Position numbers and translations under genes: made by a program. Under the pieces are notes generated by a model. It worked only from the letters and a program-made list of their open reading frames with translations. It did no database searches and was not told the DNA's origin. Shown piece by piece: positions 17,685 to 27,835 of a DNA stretch of 64,000 bases (position 1 is its first letter; each line of letters starts with the position of its first letter). The DNA is from Streptomyces sp. NBC_01216 (lineage in GTDB: Bacteria; Actinomycetota; Actinomycetes; Streptomycetales; Streptomycetaceae). Location of the stretch: assembly GCF_035994945.1 (NCBI RefSeq), contig NZ_CP108677.1:5952001-6016000 (forward strand), written 5' to 3'.

Positions 17685-17733
17685 CCGGTTCCGGGCGCGC
17701 CGCGGGGGCGGCCCGGAACCGGACCGCCCCCGC
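17685..17733 (-). terminator. Terminator region of the glp operon
   Basis: Two mutually exclusive perfect stems lie just after the glpD stop codon: a 12-bp stem (17685-17696 with 17711-17722) and a 10-bp stem (17702-17711 with 17724-17733). The second is the nearer in transcription direction. The rest of the 283-base gap before the PAC2 gene shows no gene. Confidence 0.7.
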
Positions 17734-17744
17734 GCGCACCGCCG

Positions 17745-19355
17745 TCAGGCCCGTTCGCCGAGGAACCCCTCGACCCTGGCGCGGATCTCGTCGGTGGCGA
17801 GTCCGCGGATCGTCAGCGTCGTGCGGCGGCGCAGCACGTCGTCCGCCGTCTCGGCCCACTCGTGGTCGCGCGCGTAGGCGACCTGGGCCCAGATCTCCGG
17901 GGCGTCCGGGTGGACGCGCTGTGCCAGCTCCGGGTTCTCGTTCGCCATCCGCGCGATGTCGAAGGAGAGCGAACCGTAGTGCGTGGCCAGGTGCTTGGCG
18001 GTGTCGGCGGCCATCCGCGGACCGGGGGCCGGTCCGTCCACGAGCAGCCGGTGTGCCACCGCGTTCGGGTTGGCGATGCCGGGCAGCGGCAGGCGCTTCG
18101 GCAGCTTGGAGACCGGCTCGTAGTCCTCGCCCAGCGGGTGGCCGGGCAGGGACTCCAGCTTCTTCATCACCGTGCGACCGATGTGACGGAAGGTCGTCCA
18201 CTTGCCGCCGGCCACCGACAGCATGCCGCCGCGGCCCTCGGTGACGACGGTCTCCCGCTTGGCCTTGGACGTGTCACCGGGACCCCCCGGAAGCACCCTC
18301 AGACCCGCGAAGGAGTAGGTGATCAGGTCGCGCGACAGCTGCTGGTCGCGGATGGAGAAGGCTGCCTCGTCCAGGATCTGGGCGGTGTCCCGCTCGGTGA
18401 CCTCGACCTGGCCGGGGTCGCCCTCGTACTCCTCGTCGGTGGTGCCGAGCAGGAGCATGTCCTCCCAGGGGAGGGCGAAGGTGATGCGGTACTTGTCGAT
18501 CGGCGTGGCCAGCGCGGCCTTCCACGGGGAGGTCCGCTTGAGGACCAGGTGCGCGCCTTTCGACAGGCGGATCGAGGGAGCCGCGTTCGGGTCCTCCATC
18601 CGGCGCAGGTGGTCGACCCACGGGCCGGTGGCGTTGAGCACGAGACGGGCGCTGACGCCGAACTCGTCGCCTGTGGTGCGGTCCTTGAGCTCCGCACCGG
18701 TGACCCGGCCTCGGGTGAAGCGCAACCCGGTGACCTCCGCGTGGTTGAGGACGGTGGCTCCGGCGGCGACCGCCGCGCGGACCGTCATCAGCGCCATGCG
18801 GGCGTCGTTCATCTGGTCGTCGCCGTACACGGCCACGGCCTTGAGGTCGTCGGTGCGCAGTTCGGGCACGTCCTGCGCGGCCTTGGCCGGTGAGAGGAGG
18901 TGTCCGACGCCGTCGCCGAAGGCCGACAGGGCGCTGTAGGCGAAGACGCCGGCGCCGAGCTTGGCCGCGCCGTGCGGGCCGCCCTTGTAGACGGGCAGGT
19001 AGAAGGTGAGGGGGTTGGCGAGGTGCGGTGCCACCTGGCGGGACACCGCACGCCGCTCGAAGTGGTTCTCCGCGACCAGCTTCACCGCGCCGGTCTGCAG
19101 GTAGCGCAGACCGCCGTGGAGCAGCTTGGAGGAGGCGGAGGAGGTGGCGCCGGCGAAGTCGCCGGCGTCCACAAGGGCCACCCGCAGGCCCGACTGCGCG
19201 GCGTGCCAGGCGGTGGAGATGCCCAGGATGCCACCGCCGATCACCAGGAGGTCGTACGTCGCCTTGGAAAGCTGTTCCCGGGTCTCGGCGCGGCTCGGCA
19301 GGGAACCGGCAGCCGGGCGCGTCCCGAGGGTGGGGACGCTCTGCAGGGTGGTCAT
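17745..19355 (-). CDS. glpD: Glycerol-3-phosphate dehydrogenase (GlpD)
   Basis: A 536-residue FAD enzyme oxidising sn-glycerol 3-phosphate to dihydroxyacetone phosphate and feeding electrons to menaquinone at the membrane. The FAD-binding motif D-L-L-V-I-G-G-G-I-L-G appears at about residue 35, followed by L-V-D-A-G-D-F-A-G and S-S-K-L-L-H-G-G-L-R-Y-L. The C-terminal DAO_C domain is intact. It is the last gene of the gylR-controlled operon, six bases after glpK, so translationally coupled. Length is typical. Confidence 0.96.
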   Translation of the reverse strand: MTTLQSVPTLGTRPAAGSLPSRAETREQLSKATYDLLVIGGGILGISTAWHAAQSGLRVALVDAGDFAGATSSASSKLLHGGLRYLQTGAVKLVAENHFERRAVSRQVAPHLANPLTFYLPVYKGGPHGAAKLGAGVFAYSALSAFGDGVGHLLSPAKAAQDVPELRTDDLKAVAVYGDDQMNDARMALMTVRAAVAAGATVLNHAEVTGLRFTRGRVTGAELKDRTTGDEFGVSARLVLNATGPWVDHLRRMEDPNAAPSIRLSKGAHLVLKRTSPWKAALATPIDKYRITFALPWEDMLLLGTTDEEYEGDPGQVEVTERDTAQILDEAAFSIRDQQLSRDLITYSFAGLRVLPGGPGDTSKAKRETVVTEGRGGMLSVAGGKWTTFRHIGRTVMKKLESLPGHPLGEDYEPVSKLPKRLPLPGIANPNAVAHRLLVDGPAPGPRMAADTAKHLATHYGSLSFDIARMANENPELAQRVHPDAPEIWAQVAYARDHEWAETADDVLRRRTTLTIRGLATDEIRARVEGFLGERA

Positions 19356-19361
19356 GTCGAA

Positions 19362-20897
19362 TTACTCCTCGTCAGATCCGTCTTCGAGCCAGCCCATGGA
19401 GCGTTCAACGGCCTTCAGCCAGCTCTTGTACTCGCTGTCACGCTTGTCGGCGTCCATGCGAGGGGTCCATTCAGCGGCGCGGCGCCAGTTGGCGCGCAGC
19501 GCGTCGGTGTCCGGCCAGAAGCCGACGGCCAGGCCGGCGGCGTAGGCGGCGCCGAGGCAGGTCGTCTCGGCGACCATCGGACGCACGACCGGCGCGTCCA
19601 GGAAGTCCGAGAGGGTCTGCATCAGCAGGTTGTTGGAGGTCATGCCGCCGTCCACCTTGAGCGCGGTCAGTTCGACGCCGGAGTCCTTGGTCATGGCGTC
19701 GGTGATCTCGCGGGTCTGCCAGGCGGTGGCCTCGAGGACGGCGCGGGCGATGTGCGCCTTGGTGACGTACCGGGTGAGGCCGGCGATCACACCGCGGGCG
19801 TCGGAGCGCCAGTACGGGGCGAACAGGCCGGAGAAGGCCGGGACGAAGTAGGCACCGCCGTTGTCCTCGACGGAGGACGCCAGGGTCTCGATCTCGGCGG
19901 CGGACTTGATCAGGCCCATCTGGTCGCGCATCCACTGCACCAGCGAACCGGTGACGGCGATCGAGCCCTCCAGGGCGTAGACCGGCTTCTCCTCGCCGAT
20001 CTGGTAGCCGACCGTGGTCAGCAGGCCGCTGTAGGAGTTGATGATCTTGTCACCGGTGTTCATCAGCATGAAGGTGCCGGTGCCGTAGGTGGACTTGGCC
20101 TCGCCCTCGGCGAAGCAGGTCTGGCCGAAGAGGGCCGCCTGCTGGTCGCCGAGCGCGGAGGCGACCGGGATGCCGTCCAGGACGCCGCCCTTGACGTGGC
20201 CGTAGACCTCGGCGGAGGAGCGGATCTCCGGCAGCACGGCGGCCGGGACGTCCATGGACTGGAGGATCTTGTCGTCCCACTCCATGGTGTGGAGGTTCAT
20301 GAGCATGGTGCGCGACGCGTTGGTCACGTCGGTGACGTGGTGGCCGCCGTCGACGCCGCCGGTCAGGTTCCAGATGACCCAGGAGTCCATCGTGCCGAAG
20401 AGGATGTCGCCGCGCTCGGCGCGCTCCCGCAGGCCCTCGACGTTGTCGAGCAGCCAGCGGACCTTCGGCCCGGAGAAGTAGCTGGCCAGCGGCAGGCCCG
20501 TCTCGCGCCGGAAGCGGTCCTGGCCGACGTTGCGGCCGAGCTCCCTGCACAGCCCGTCGGTGCGGGTGTCCTGCCAGACGAGCGCGTTGTGGACCGGCTC
20601 ACCGGTGTTCTTGTCCCACATCAGCGTGGTCTCGCGCTGGTTGGTGATGCCGATGGCCTTCACGTCGGCGGCGGAGATGCCGCCCTTCTCGATGGCTCCG
20701 GCCACCACTTCCTGCACGTTGGTCCAGATCTCGGCGGCGTCGTGCTCCACCCAGCCCGGCTTGGGGAAGATCTGTTCGTGCTCCTTCTGGTCGACGGAGA
20801 CGATCCGGCCGTCCTTGTCGAAGACGATGCAGCGGGACGAGGTCGTGCCCTGGTCGATGGCGGCGATGAAGGGGCCGCTGGTGTGTGCGTCGGTCAC
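19362..20897 (-). CDS. glpK: Glycerol kinase
   Basis: A 511-residue FGGY-family kinase phosphorylating glycerol with ATP. It opens with [12 protein letters not shown], and carries W-Q-D-T-R (substrate loop), [10 protein letters not shown] and the late D-G-G-M-T-S-N-N motif. GTG 20897, with GGGAG upstream, is chosen because family homology starts directly after it. It lies between glpF and glpD on the same strand. Confidence 0.96.
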   Translation of the reverse strand: MTDAHTSGPFIAAIDQGTTSSRCIVFDKDGRIVSVDQKEHEQIFPKPGWVEHDAAEIWTNVQEVVAGAIEKGGISAADVKAIGITNQRETTLMWDKNTGEPVHNALVWQDTRTDGLCRELGRNVGQDRFRRETGLPLASYFSGPKVRWLLDNVEGLRERAERGDILFGTMDSWVIWNLTGGVDGGHHVTDVTNASRTMLMNLHTMEWDDKILQSMDVPAAVLPEIRSSAEVYGHVKGGVLDGIPVASALGDQQAALFGQTCFAEGEAKSTYGTGTFMLMNTGDKIINSYSGLLTTVGYQIGEEKPVYALEGSIAVTGSLVQWMRDQMGLIKSAAEIETLASSVEDNGGAYFVPAFSGLFAPYWRSDARGVIAGLTRYVTKAHIARAVLEATAWQTREITDAMTKDSGVELTALKVDGGMTSNNLLMQTLSDFLDAPVVRPMVAETTCLGAAYAAGLAVGFWPDTDALRANWRRAAEWTPRMDADKRDSEYKSWLKAVERSMGWLEDGSDEE

Positions 20898-20949
20898 TGG
20901 TGCTCCCTGGAGGTCTCGGTGTTCATTCCCACGACTACTGCTGTACGGC

Positions 20950-21738
20950 TCAGGCGAACGCGATGTTGTAGATACCCGCCGCGAGGGCACCACCGATCAG
21001 CGGACCGGCGATCGGGATCCAGGCGTAGCTCCAGTCGGAGCCGCCCTTGTTCGGCAGCGGGAGCAGGGCGTGCACGATGCGCGGACCGAGGTCACGGGCC
21101 GGGTTGATGGCGTAGCCGGTCGGGCCGCCCAGCGAGAGGCCGATGGAGACGACGACGAAGGCGGTGATCAGGGCGCCGAGGACGCCGAGGCCCTTGCCGC
21201 TGTCGTTGAGGCCCTGGGTGAGCACCGCCAGTACCAGCACGACGGTGCCGATGATCTCGGTGGCCAGGTTCTGCCACACGTTGCGGACCTCGGGGCCGGT
21301 GGAGAAGATGCCGAGCACGGGGCCGGCGTTCGGAGCGGTCTTCTGGTCGACCATGCCCTCCTCGTGCGGGGGCGCGGCGATGATCTCCGGGTCCGTGAGG
21401 TGGGCCTGGAACTGGCCGTAGTAGGCGACCCAGACCAGCGCGGCGCCGATCATCGCGCCGAGCAGCTGGCCGGCGAAGTAGACCGGAACGTTGCTCCAGT
21501 CGCTGTCCTTGATCGCGATACCGACCGTGACCGCCGGGTTGAGGTGGGCGCCGGAGAGGGAGGCCGTCATGTAGACCGCGGTCATGACCGCGAAGCCCCA
21601 CCCGAAGGTGATGGCCAGCCAACCGGCGTTCTGCGCCTTCGAGCGCTTGAGTACGACGGCGGCGACGACGCCGGCGCCGAGCAGGATGAGTACGGCGGTA
21701 CCTATGGTCTCGCCGATGAAGATGTCGGAGCTGGACAC
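20950..21738 (-). CDS. glpF: Glycerol uptake facilitator (GlpF, MIP family)
   Basis: A 262-residue aquaglyceroporin with six predicted membrane helices and the two NPA half-helix motifs: H-L-N-P-A-V-T-V near residue 65 and [10 protein letters not shown] near residue 215. It moves glycerol across the cytoplasmic membrane down its gradient, trapped by GlpK. GTG 21738 follows AAAGGAGTCGCGG. It is the first structural gene of the operon; a GylR-like palindrome lies about 130 bases upstream. Confidence 0.95.
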   Translation of the reverse strand: MSSSDIFIGETIGTAVLILLGAGVVAAVVLKRSKAQNAGWLAITFGWGFAVMTAVYMTASLSGAHLNPAVTVGIAIKDSDWSNVPVYFAGQLLGAMIGAALVWVAYYGQFQAHLTDPEIIAAPPHEEGMVDQKTAPNAGPVLGIFSTGPEVRNVWQNLATEIIGTVVLVLAVLTQGLNDSGKGLGVLGALITAFVVVSIGLSLGGPTGYAINPARDLGPRIVHALLPLPNKGGSDWSYAWIPIAGPLIGGALAAGIYNIAFA

Positions 21739-21864
21739 CCGCGACTCCTTTGTCCATCGTCCAGGGGAAGGCGAACCACGGGATTCTCCGATGGTCCGCG
21801 CCCTCGAGTGAGGGCGTTGGCCGGCCCATGGCACTGTCACACCCTAGCGCGTATTGCCGTTAGG

Positions 21865-21882
21865 TGTTCGACAATGTCGACC
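21865..21882. promoter_or_regulatory. Putative GylR operator upstream of glpF
   Basis: The sequence TGTTCGACAATGTCGACC is an imperfect palindrome that matches, at 13 of 18 positions with mostly transition changes, a site in front of gylR itself (23243-23260). IclR-family regulators bind such short palindromes. Both sites precede genes of the same regulon. Confidence 0.6.
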
Positions 21883-22079
21883 GGTGAACGGAAGTTTTGC
21901 CCTCCGGTTAACAGCACGTCAAGAGGTCCTGCCCGAGAACCGTCTGCATAACGCGATCGTTACCGAGGGGCTCCGACGCTGCATCCCGAACGACCGGGCG
22001 GAAGGGGGACCGACCACCGGCGGGGCGGCCGGTCCGGGCGCGGACGAGGCCCGGGAGTGACGTGTCCTGGTGCGTGAGC

Positions 22080-22112
22080 GGCACCCCGGGGCCCGTGTGG
22101 CGCCGGGGTGCC
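22080..22112 (-). terminator. Hairpin downstream of gylR
   Basis: A perfect 10-bp stem (GGCACCCCGG / CCGGGGTGCC) with a 13-base loop, about 300 bases after the gylR stop codon in its direction. It may terminate or attenuate read-through into glpF. No poly-T tail. Confidence 0.5.
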
Positions 22113-22406
22113 GGTTCGAGGCAAAGGGGGGGGTCGGCCCCACAGGGCGTGAGCGCGGCGCCTGTGGCGCTGGGGGCGGGCCCGGGTCCGCCTCGTGACC
22201 CCGCGGGCCCCGGCGGAAAGGGTGAGCCCGGTGGGAAGGGCGGGTGTCGGCGGGGCCGGGGTTCCGTGGTGAAGGCTCCGCGCGGCGCGATGGCCAAACC
22301 CGCCACGAGGGCGGGCGCCGCCGGGGACGCGGGGCGGTCCTCGGTGAAGGCCGTGCCGGGGCGAACCTCGCCGGGCGCCGCCCTGGGGCTACTCTCGCGA
22401 CACGCC

Positions 22407-23168
22407 CTAGAAGCGGCCTGCGCCCAGGTCGCGGGAGACGGCGCGGGCGCAGTCACGCACCGCGGCGACCAGCTCGGAGCGCAGTTCGCCGCCCGCACAG
22501 ACCCGCTCCACGGCGCCTGTGATGGCCACCGCGCCTACCGGCATCCGGCGTCGGTCGTGGATGGGGGCGGCCACTGAGGCCACGCCCTCCCAGGTCTCCT
22601 CCACGTCGGCTGCCCACCCGCGCGCCCGGGTGTGGTCGAGCAGCGTCTCGAAGGACTCCGTGTCGGTGACGGTGCGGGGCGTGAAGGGCTCGCGCGCGAT
22701 CTCCAGGACCTCGCTGTGCGCCACCGGGTCGTAGGCCGACAGCACCTTGCCCAGTGCCGTGGAGTGCAGCGGCTGCATCGCGCCGACCTCCAGGACCTGC
22801 CGACTGTCGTCGGGCCGGAAGACGTGGTGCACGATCAGGACGCCCTGCTGGTGCAGGACGCCCAGATGGACGCTCTCGCCGCTGGAGCGGGCCAGGTCGT
22901 CGGTCCAGACCAGCGCCCGCGCCCGCAGCTCGTGCACGTCCAGGTAGCTGTTGCCCAGGCGCAGCAGTTCCGCGCCCAGCTGGTAGCGCGAGGCCGCGTC
23001 CTGCTCGACGAAGCCCTCGGCCTGGAGGGTGCGCAGGATGCCGTGTGCCGTGCCCTTGGCGAGCCCCAGGGACGAGGCGATGTCGGACAGCCCGAGCCGG
23101 CGTTCGCCGCCCGCGAGCAGTCGCAGCATCGCCGCCGCCCGTTCAAGCGACTGGATGTTCTTCGCCAT
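22407..23168 (-). CDS. gylR: IclR-family glycerol operon regulator (GylR)
   Basis: A 253-residue regulator: N-terminal winged helix (about residues 1-65, with I-A-S-S-L-G-L-A-K-G-T-A-H-G-I-L as recognition helix) and a C-terminal IclR effector domain. Position directly upstream of glpF-glpK-glpD on the same strand is the classical gylR-gylCAB arrangement, where GylR represses the operon and itself until glycerol or glycerol 3-phosphate is present. ATG 23168 (M-A-K-N-I-Q-S-L-E-R) follows a purine-rich GAGAAAGGCCGGGCG. An operator-like palindrome sits 75 bases upstream. Confidence 0.93.
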   Translation of the reverse strand: MAKNIQSLERAAAMLRLLAGGERRLGLSDIASSLGLAKGTAHGILRTLQAEGFVEQDAASRYQLGAELLRLGNSYLDVHELRARALVWTDDLARSSGESVHLGVLHQQGVLIVHHVFRPDDSRQVLEVGAMQPLHSTALGKVLSAYDPVAHSEVLEIAREPFTPRTVTDTESFETLLDHTRARGWAADVEETWEGVASVAAPIHDRRRMPVGAVAITGAVERVCAGGELRSELVAAVRDCARAVSRDLGAGRF

Positions 23169-23242
23169 CGCCCGGCCTTTCTCCCTGTCCCCGATCCCGA
23201 AGGCTCCGTGGATCTTACGGAGTGGAGTCCCCTGGATCATGC

Positions 23243-23260
23243 TGTTCGGTAATGCTGAAC
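23243..23260. promoter_or_regulatory. Putative GylR operator upstream of gylR
   Basis: TGTTCGGTAATGCTGAAC is a near-perfect palindrome (extending one base to TGTTC...GAACA) between gylR and the divergent metH. It shares the core TGTTCG--AATG--GA with the site in front of glpF, consistent with autoregulation. Confidence 0.6.
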
Positions 23261-23459
23261 ACTATCGGTCGATGCCGACCAGTAGTTACTCTGACAGTGT
23301 CGTTCACGAACACAGGTGACCGGGAGTCCCGCGACACAGGATGCCGTCCGTCCCGTGGAACACCCTGCCCACCCTGCCACCGGCATGGTTACTCTGGCTC
23401 CGTACGCCCTCCACCGAGGGTGTGAAGCCGACAGCCGTCGCATCCCAGGGAGCTCATCC

Positions 23460-26400
23460 ATGGCCTCGTCGCCGACCCCGCCCGCCGGCAGCCCCGACCG
23501 CGCCGCAGCCCTCCGTGAGGCACTCGCGACCCGTGTGGTCGTGGCGGACGGAGCGATGGGCACCATGCTCCAGGCGCAGGACCCCTCGATGGAGGACTTC
23601 GAGAACCTCGAGGGCTGCAACGAGATCCTGAACGTCACCCGGCCCGACATCGTCCGCTCGGTGCACCAGGAGTACTTCGCCGCGGGCGTCGACTGTGTCG
23701 AGACCAACACCTTCGGCGCCAACCTCGCCGCGCTCGGCGAGTACGACATCCCCGAGCGCGTGCACGAGCTCTCCGAGTCCGGCGCCCGGATCGCCCGCGA
23801 GGTCGCCGACGAGTTCACCGCCTCCACCGGGCAGCAGCGCTGGGTGCTGGGCTCCATCGGTCCGGGCACCAAGTTGCCGACCCTGGGCCACGCGCCGTAC
23901 ACCGCGCTGCGCGACGCCTACCAGCAGAACGCCGAGGGCCTGCTCGCGGGCGGCGCCGACGCGCTGCTGGTGGAGACCACCCAGGACCTGCTCCAGACCA
24001 AGGCGTCCGTCGTCGGCGCCCGCCGCGCCCTCGACGCGCTCGGCGCCGACGTCCCGCTGATCTGTTCCGTCACGGTCGAGACGACGGGCACGATGCTGCT
24101 CGGTTCGGAGATCGGCGCGGCGCTCACCGCGCTGGAGCCGCTCGGCATCGACATGATCGGCCTGAACTGCGCGACCGGTCCGGCCGAGATGAGCGAGCAC
24201 CTGCGGTATCTGGCACGCCACTCGCGCATCCCGCTGTCCTGCATGCCCAACGCCGGCCTGCCGGTGCTGGGGAAGGACGGCGCGCACTATCCGCTGTCTC
24301 CGACGGAGCTGGCCGACGCGCAGGAGAACTTCGTCCGTGAGTACGGGCTGTCGCTGATCGGCGGCTGTTGCGGTACGACCCCCGAGCACCTGCGCCAGGT
24401 CGTGGAGCGGGTCCGGGGCCTCGCCCCGACCGCTCGCGAGCCGCGCCCCGAGCCGGGTGCCGCCTCGCTCTACCAGACGGTGCCGTTCCGGCAGGACACC
24501 GCCTACATGGCGATCGGGGAGCGGACGAACGCCAACGGGTCCAAGAAGTTCCGCGAGGCGATGCTCGAGGCCCGCTGGGACGACTGTGTGGAGATGGCGC
24601 GGGACCAGATCCGCGAGGGAGCGCACATGCTGGATCTGTGCGTGGACTACGTGGGCCGTGACGGCGTCGCGGACATGGCGGAACTGGCGGGTCGCTTCGC
24701 GACGGCGTCGACGCTGCCGATCGTGCTGGACTCCACCGAGGTCGACGTCCTCCAGGCCGGTCTGGAGAAGCTCGGCGGCCGTGCGGTGATCAACTCGGTC
24801 AACTACGAGGACGGTGACGGCCCCGACTCGCGCTTCGCGAAGGTGACCCGGCTGGCTCGGGAACACGGTGCCGCGCTGATCGCCCTCACCATCGACGAGG
24901 AGGGCCAGGCCCGGACCGTCGAGACCAAGGTCGCCATCGCCGAGCGGTTGATCGAGGACCTGACCGGCAACTGGGGCATCCACGAGTCGGACATCCTGAT
25001 CGACACCCTGACCTTCACGATCTGCACCGGTCAGGAGGAGTCGCGCGGCGACGGTGTCGCCACCATCGAGGCGATCCGTGAGCTCAAGCGCCGCCATCCG
25101 GAGGTGCAGACCACGCTCGGCCTGTCGAACATCTCCTTCGGTCTCAACCCGGCCGCCCGGATCCTGCTGAACTCCGTCTTCCTCGACGAGTGCGTCAAGG
25201 CGGGTCTGGACTCGGCGATCGTGCACGCCTCCAAGATCCTCCCGATCGCCCGGTTCGACGAGGAGCAGGTCACCACCGCCCTCGACCTGATCCACGACCG
25301 GCGTTCCGAGGGCTACGACCCGCTCCAGAAGCTGATGGCCCTCTTCGAGGGCGTCGACACCAAGTCGATGAAGGCAGGCAAGACCGAGGAACTCCTCGCC
25401 CTGCCGCTGGACGAGCGGCTGAAGCGGCGCATCATCGACGGAGAGAAGAACGGTCTGGAGACCGATCTCGATGAGGCACTGGAGACCCGCCCCGCGCTGG
25501 ACATCGTCAACGAGACGCTGCTGGAGGGCATGAAGGTCGTCGGTGAGCTGTTCGGCTCCGGCCAGATGCAGCTCCCGTTCGTGCTCCAGTCCGCCGAGGT
25601 GATGAAGAACGCGGTCGCCTACCTCGAACCCCACATGGAGAAGTCGGACGCCGAGGGCAAGGGCACCATCGTGCTGGCCACGGTGCGCGGTGACGTTCAC
25701 GACATCGGCAAGAACCTGGTCGACATCATCCTCTCCAACAACGGCTACAACGTGGTGAACCTCGGCATCAAGCAGCCCGTCGCCGCGATCCTGGAAGCCG
25801 CCGAGGAGCACAGGGCCGACGTCATCGGCATGTCGGGCCTCCTGGTCAAGTCCACCGTGATCATGAAGGAGAACCTCGAGGAGCTCAACCAGCGCGGACT
25901 CGCCACCGACTTCCCCGTCATCCTCGGCGGCGCCGCCCTCACTCGCGCCTACGTCGAACAGGACCTCCACGAGATCTACCACGGCGAGGTCCGTTACGCC
26001 CGCGACGCCTTCGAGGGCCTGCGCCTCATGGACGCCCTGATCGCCGTCAAGCGCGGCGTCCCCGGCGCTGCCCTGCCCGAACTCAAGCAACGCCGGGTCG
26101 CCCAGCGCGCCAGCGCGCTCGAGGTCAACGAGCCGGAGGAAGCCGGCCGTTCCGACGTCGCCACGGACAACCCCGTGCCGGCCCCGCCGTTCTGGGGCAC
26201 CCGGGTCGTGAAGGGCATCCAGCTGAAGGAGTACGCGAGCTGGCTCGACGAGGGCGCCCTCTTCAAGGGCCAGTGGGGCCTGAAGCAGACGCGTGCCGGG
26301 GACGGCCCGAGCTACGAGGAGCTCGTCGAGACCGACGGCCGCCCGCGGCTGCGCGGCTGGCTGGAGCGGCTGCACACCGAGAACCTGCTGGAGGCGGCCG

Positions 26401-26969
26401 TCGTGCACGGCTACTTCCCGTGTGTCTCCAAGGGCGACGACCTGATCATCCTCGACGAGCAGGGCAACGAGCGGACCCGCTTCACCTTCCCGCGCCAGCG
26501 CCGGGGACGCCGCCTGTGCCTGGCCGACTTCTTCCGCCCCGAGGAGTCCGGCGAGACCGACGTGGTCGGCCTCCAGGTCGTCACCGTCGGCTCCCGGATC
26601 GGCGAGGCCACCGCCAGGCTCTTCGAGTCCGACTCCTACCGCGACTACCTCGAACTGCACGGCCTGTCGGTGCAGCTGGCCGAGGCCCTCGCCGAGTACT
26701 GGCACGCCCGGGTCCGGGCGGAGCTCGGCTTCGCGGGCGAGGACCCGGCCGATGTCGAGGACATGTTCGCGCTGAAGTACCGTGGCGCCCGCTTCTCGCT
26801 GGGCTACGGTGCCTGCCCCGACCTGGAGGACCGCGCGAAGATCGCCGAGCTGCTCCGTCCCGAGCGGATCGGAGTCCAGCTGTCCGAGGAGTTCCAGCTC
26901 CACCCGGAGCAGTCCACGGACGCGATCGTCATTCACCACCCCGAGGCGAAGTACTTCAACGCCCGCTGA
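23460..26969 (+). CDS. metH: Cobalamin-dependent methionine synthase
   Basis: A 1169-residue, four-module enzyme that methylates homocysteine using methyltetrahydrofolate and methylcobalamin. In order: homocysteine module with zinc Cys in G-L-N-C and G-G-C-C-G-T-T (about 1-310); pterin-binding module (I-G-E-R-T-N-A-N-G-S, about 340-600); cobalamin module with the axial His in D-V-H-D-I-G-K-N near residue 745; and the AdoMet reactivation module to the end. ATG 23460 begins the family homology. I see no cobalamin or S-adenosylhomocysteine riboswitch in the 290 bases upstream. Confidence 0.97.
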   Translation: MASSPTPPAGSPDRAAALREALATRVVVADGAMGTMLQAQDPSMEDFENLEGCNEILNVTRPDIVRSVHQEYFAAGVDCVETNTFGANLAALGEYDIPERVHELSESGARIAREVADEFTASTGQQRWVLGSIGPGTKLPTLGHAPYTALRDAYQQNAEGLLAGGADALLVETTQDLLQTKASVVGARRALDALGADVPLICSVTVETTGTMLLGSEIGAALTALEPLGIDMIGLNCATGPAEMSEHLRYLARHSRIPLSCMPNAGLPVLGKDGAHYPLSPTELADAQENFVREYGLSLIGGCCGTTPEHLRQVVERVRGLAPTAREPRPEPGAASLYQTVPFRQDTAYMAIGERTNANGSKKFREAMLEARWDDCVEMARDQIREGAHMLDLCVDYVGRDGVADMAELAGRFATASTLPIVLDSTEVDVLQAGLEKLGGRAVINSVNYEDGDGPDSRFAKVTRLAREHGAALIALTIDEEGQARTVETKVAIAERLIEDLTGNWGIHESDILIDTLTFTICTGQEESRGDGVATIEAIRELKRRHPEVQTTLGLSNISFGLNPAARILLNSVFLDECVKAGLDSAIVHASKILPIARFDEEQVTTALDLIHDRRSEGYDPLQKLMALFEGVDTKSMKAGKTEELLALPLDERLKRRIIDGEKNGLETDLDEALETRPALDIVNETLLEGMKVVGELFGSGQMQLPFVLQSAEVMKNAVAYLEPHMEKSDAEGKGTIVLATVRGDVHDIGKNLVDIILSNNGYNVVNLGIKQPVAAILEAAEEHRADVIGMSGLLVKSTVIMKENLEELNQRGLATDFPVILGGAALTRAYVEQDLHEIYHGEVRYARDAFEGLRLMDALIAVKRGVPGAALPELKQRRVAQRASALEVNEPEEAGRSDVATDNPVPAPPFWGTRVVKGIQLKEYASWLDEGALFKGQWGLKQTRAGDGPSYEELVETDGRPRLRGWLERLHTENLLEAAVVHGYFPCVSKGDDLIILDEQGNERTRFTFPRQRRGRRLCLADFFRPEESGETDVVGLQVVTVGSRIGEATARLFESDSYRDYLELHGLSVQLAEALAEYWHARVRAELGFAGEDPADVEDMFALKYRGARFSLGYGACPDLEDRAKIAELLRPERIGVQLSEEFQLHPEQSTDAIVIHHPEAKYFNAR

Positions 26970-27065
26970 CACCGTCCGCCGTGCCCGCACGGCGGCACGA
27001 CCGCGCACGTCAGGAGATAGATGCCTGCATCCGCGGTGGTCGAGACGTACACTGGTCGGTCCAGT

Positions 27066-27107
27066 GCAGGCCGGTCTCCCTCCCCGTACCGGGAGGGGGC
27101 CGGCCTT
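27066..27107 (+). terminator. Hairpin between metH and HAD gene
   Basis: An imperfect GC-rich inverted repeat (AGGCCGG...CTCCC / GGGAGG...CCGGCCT) about 100 bases after metH, followed by TCTCGTCCCT. Probable terminator of metH. Confidence 0.5.
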
Positions 27108-27133
27108 CTCGTCCCTCCATGGAGGTGTGCCGG

Positions 27134-27835
27134 ATGACCAGTACGGTCCCCGCGTCCTTGTTCCGTACCGACGGCAGCTCCGCCCTGCAGGCGGTGTTCC
27201 TCGACATGGACGGCACCCTCGTCGACACCGAGGGATTCTGGTGGGACGCGGAGGTCGAGGCGTTCCGGGACCTCGGGCACCGGCTGGACGAGTCCTGGCG
27301 GGACGTAGTCGTCGGCGGCCCCATGACGCGCAGTGCCGGCTACCTCATCGACGCCACGGGCGCCGACATCACCCTCGCCGAACTGACGGTCCTGCTCAAC
27401 GAGAAGTTCGAGCAGCGCATCGACCGGGGAGTACCACTGATGCCGGGCGCCGAGCGGCTCCTGGCCGAGCTGTCACGGCACGCCATCCCGACCGCCCTGG
27501 TCTCCGCCTCGCACCGGCGGATCATCGACCGGGTCCTCGCGTCCCTGGGCCATGACCGTTTCACCCTCACCGTCGCCGGCGACGAGGTCCTGCGTACCAA
27601 GCCCCACCCCGAGCCGTATCTGACGGCCGCCCGTGGCGTGGGCGCCGACCCGGGTCTCTGCGCCGTCATCGAGGACACGGCGACCGGCGTGGCGGCTGCC
27701 GAGGCGGCCGGTTGCCGGGTGGTCGCGGTTCCCTCCGTGGCACCTATCCCGCCGGCCGGGGGCCGTACCGTCGTCCGTTCCCTGGAAGAGGTCGACGTGC
27801 CGTTTCTCCGGACCTTGATCACTGGTCCCCGATGA
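27134..27835 (+). CDS. HAD-superfamily IA phosphatase
   Basis: A 233-residue beta-phosphoglucomutase-like hydrolase. The nucleophile motif D-M-D-G-T-L-V-D-T-E is at about residue 24, motif II S-A-S at about 124, the Lys in R-T-K-P-H-P-E-P-Y, and motif IV E-D-T-A-T-G-V-A-A. Substrates of this group are small phosphorylated metabolites. ATG 27134 follows GGAGGTGTGCCGG. It stands alone downstream of metH; the next 529 bases contain no gene. Confidence 0.9.
   Translation: MTSTVPASLFRTDGSSALQAVFLDMDGTLVDTEGFWWDAEVEAFRDLGHRLDESWRDVVVGGPMTRSAGYLIDATGADITLAELTVLLNEKFEQRIDRGVPLMPGAERLLAELSRHAIPTALVSASHRRIIDRVLASLGHDRFTLTVAGDEVLRTKPHPEPYLTAARGVGADPGLCAVIEDTATGVAAAEAAGCRVVAVPSVAPIPPAGGRTVVRSLEEVDVPFLRTLITGPR

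Larger units (their letters stand above)
21739..22406. other. gylR-glpF intergenic region
   Basis: This 668-base region has no convincing gene. It holds the leader and probable promoter of glpF with an operator-like site (21865-21882) and a perfect 10-bp hairpin (22080-22112). The remainder is GC-rich with long chance reading frames only. Confidence 0.6.

Noticed and set aside
23300..23459. Cobalamin or S-adenosylhomocysteine riboswitch upstream of metH
   Set aside because: Neither a B12-box nor the SAH aptamer core could be recognised in the leader.
23454..27008. Minus-strand open frame of over 1100 codons opposite metH
   Set aside because: It is the GC-bias shadow of metH: no start signal, Leu/Val/Gly/Asp-rich low-complexity translation, no domain.
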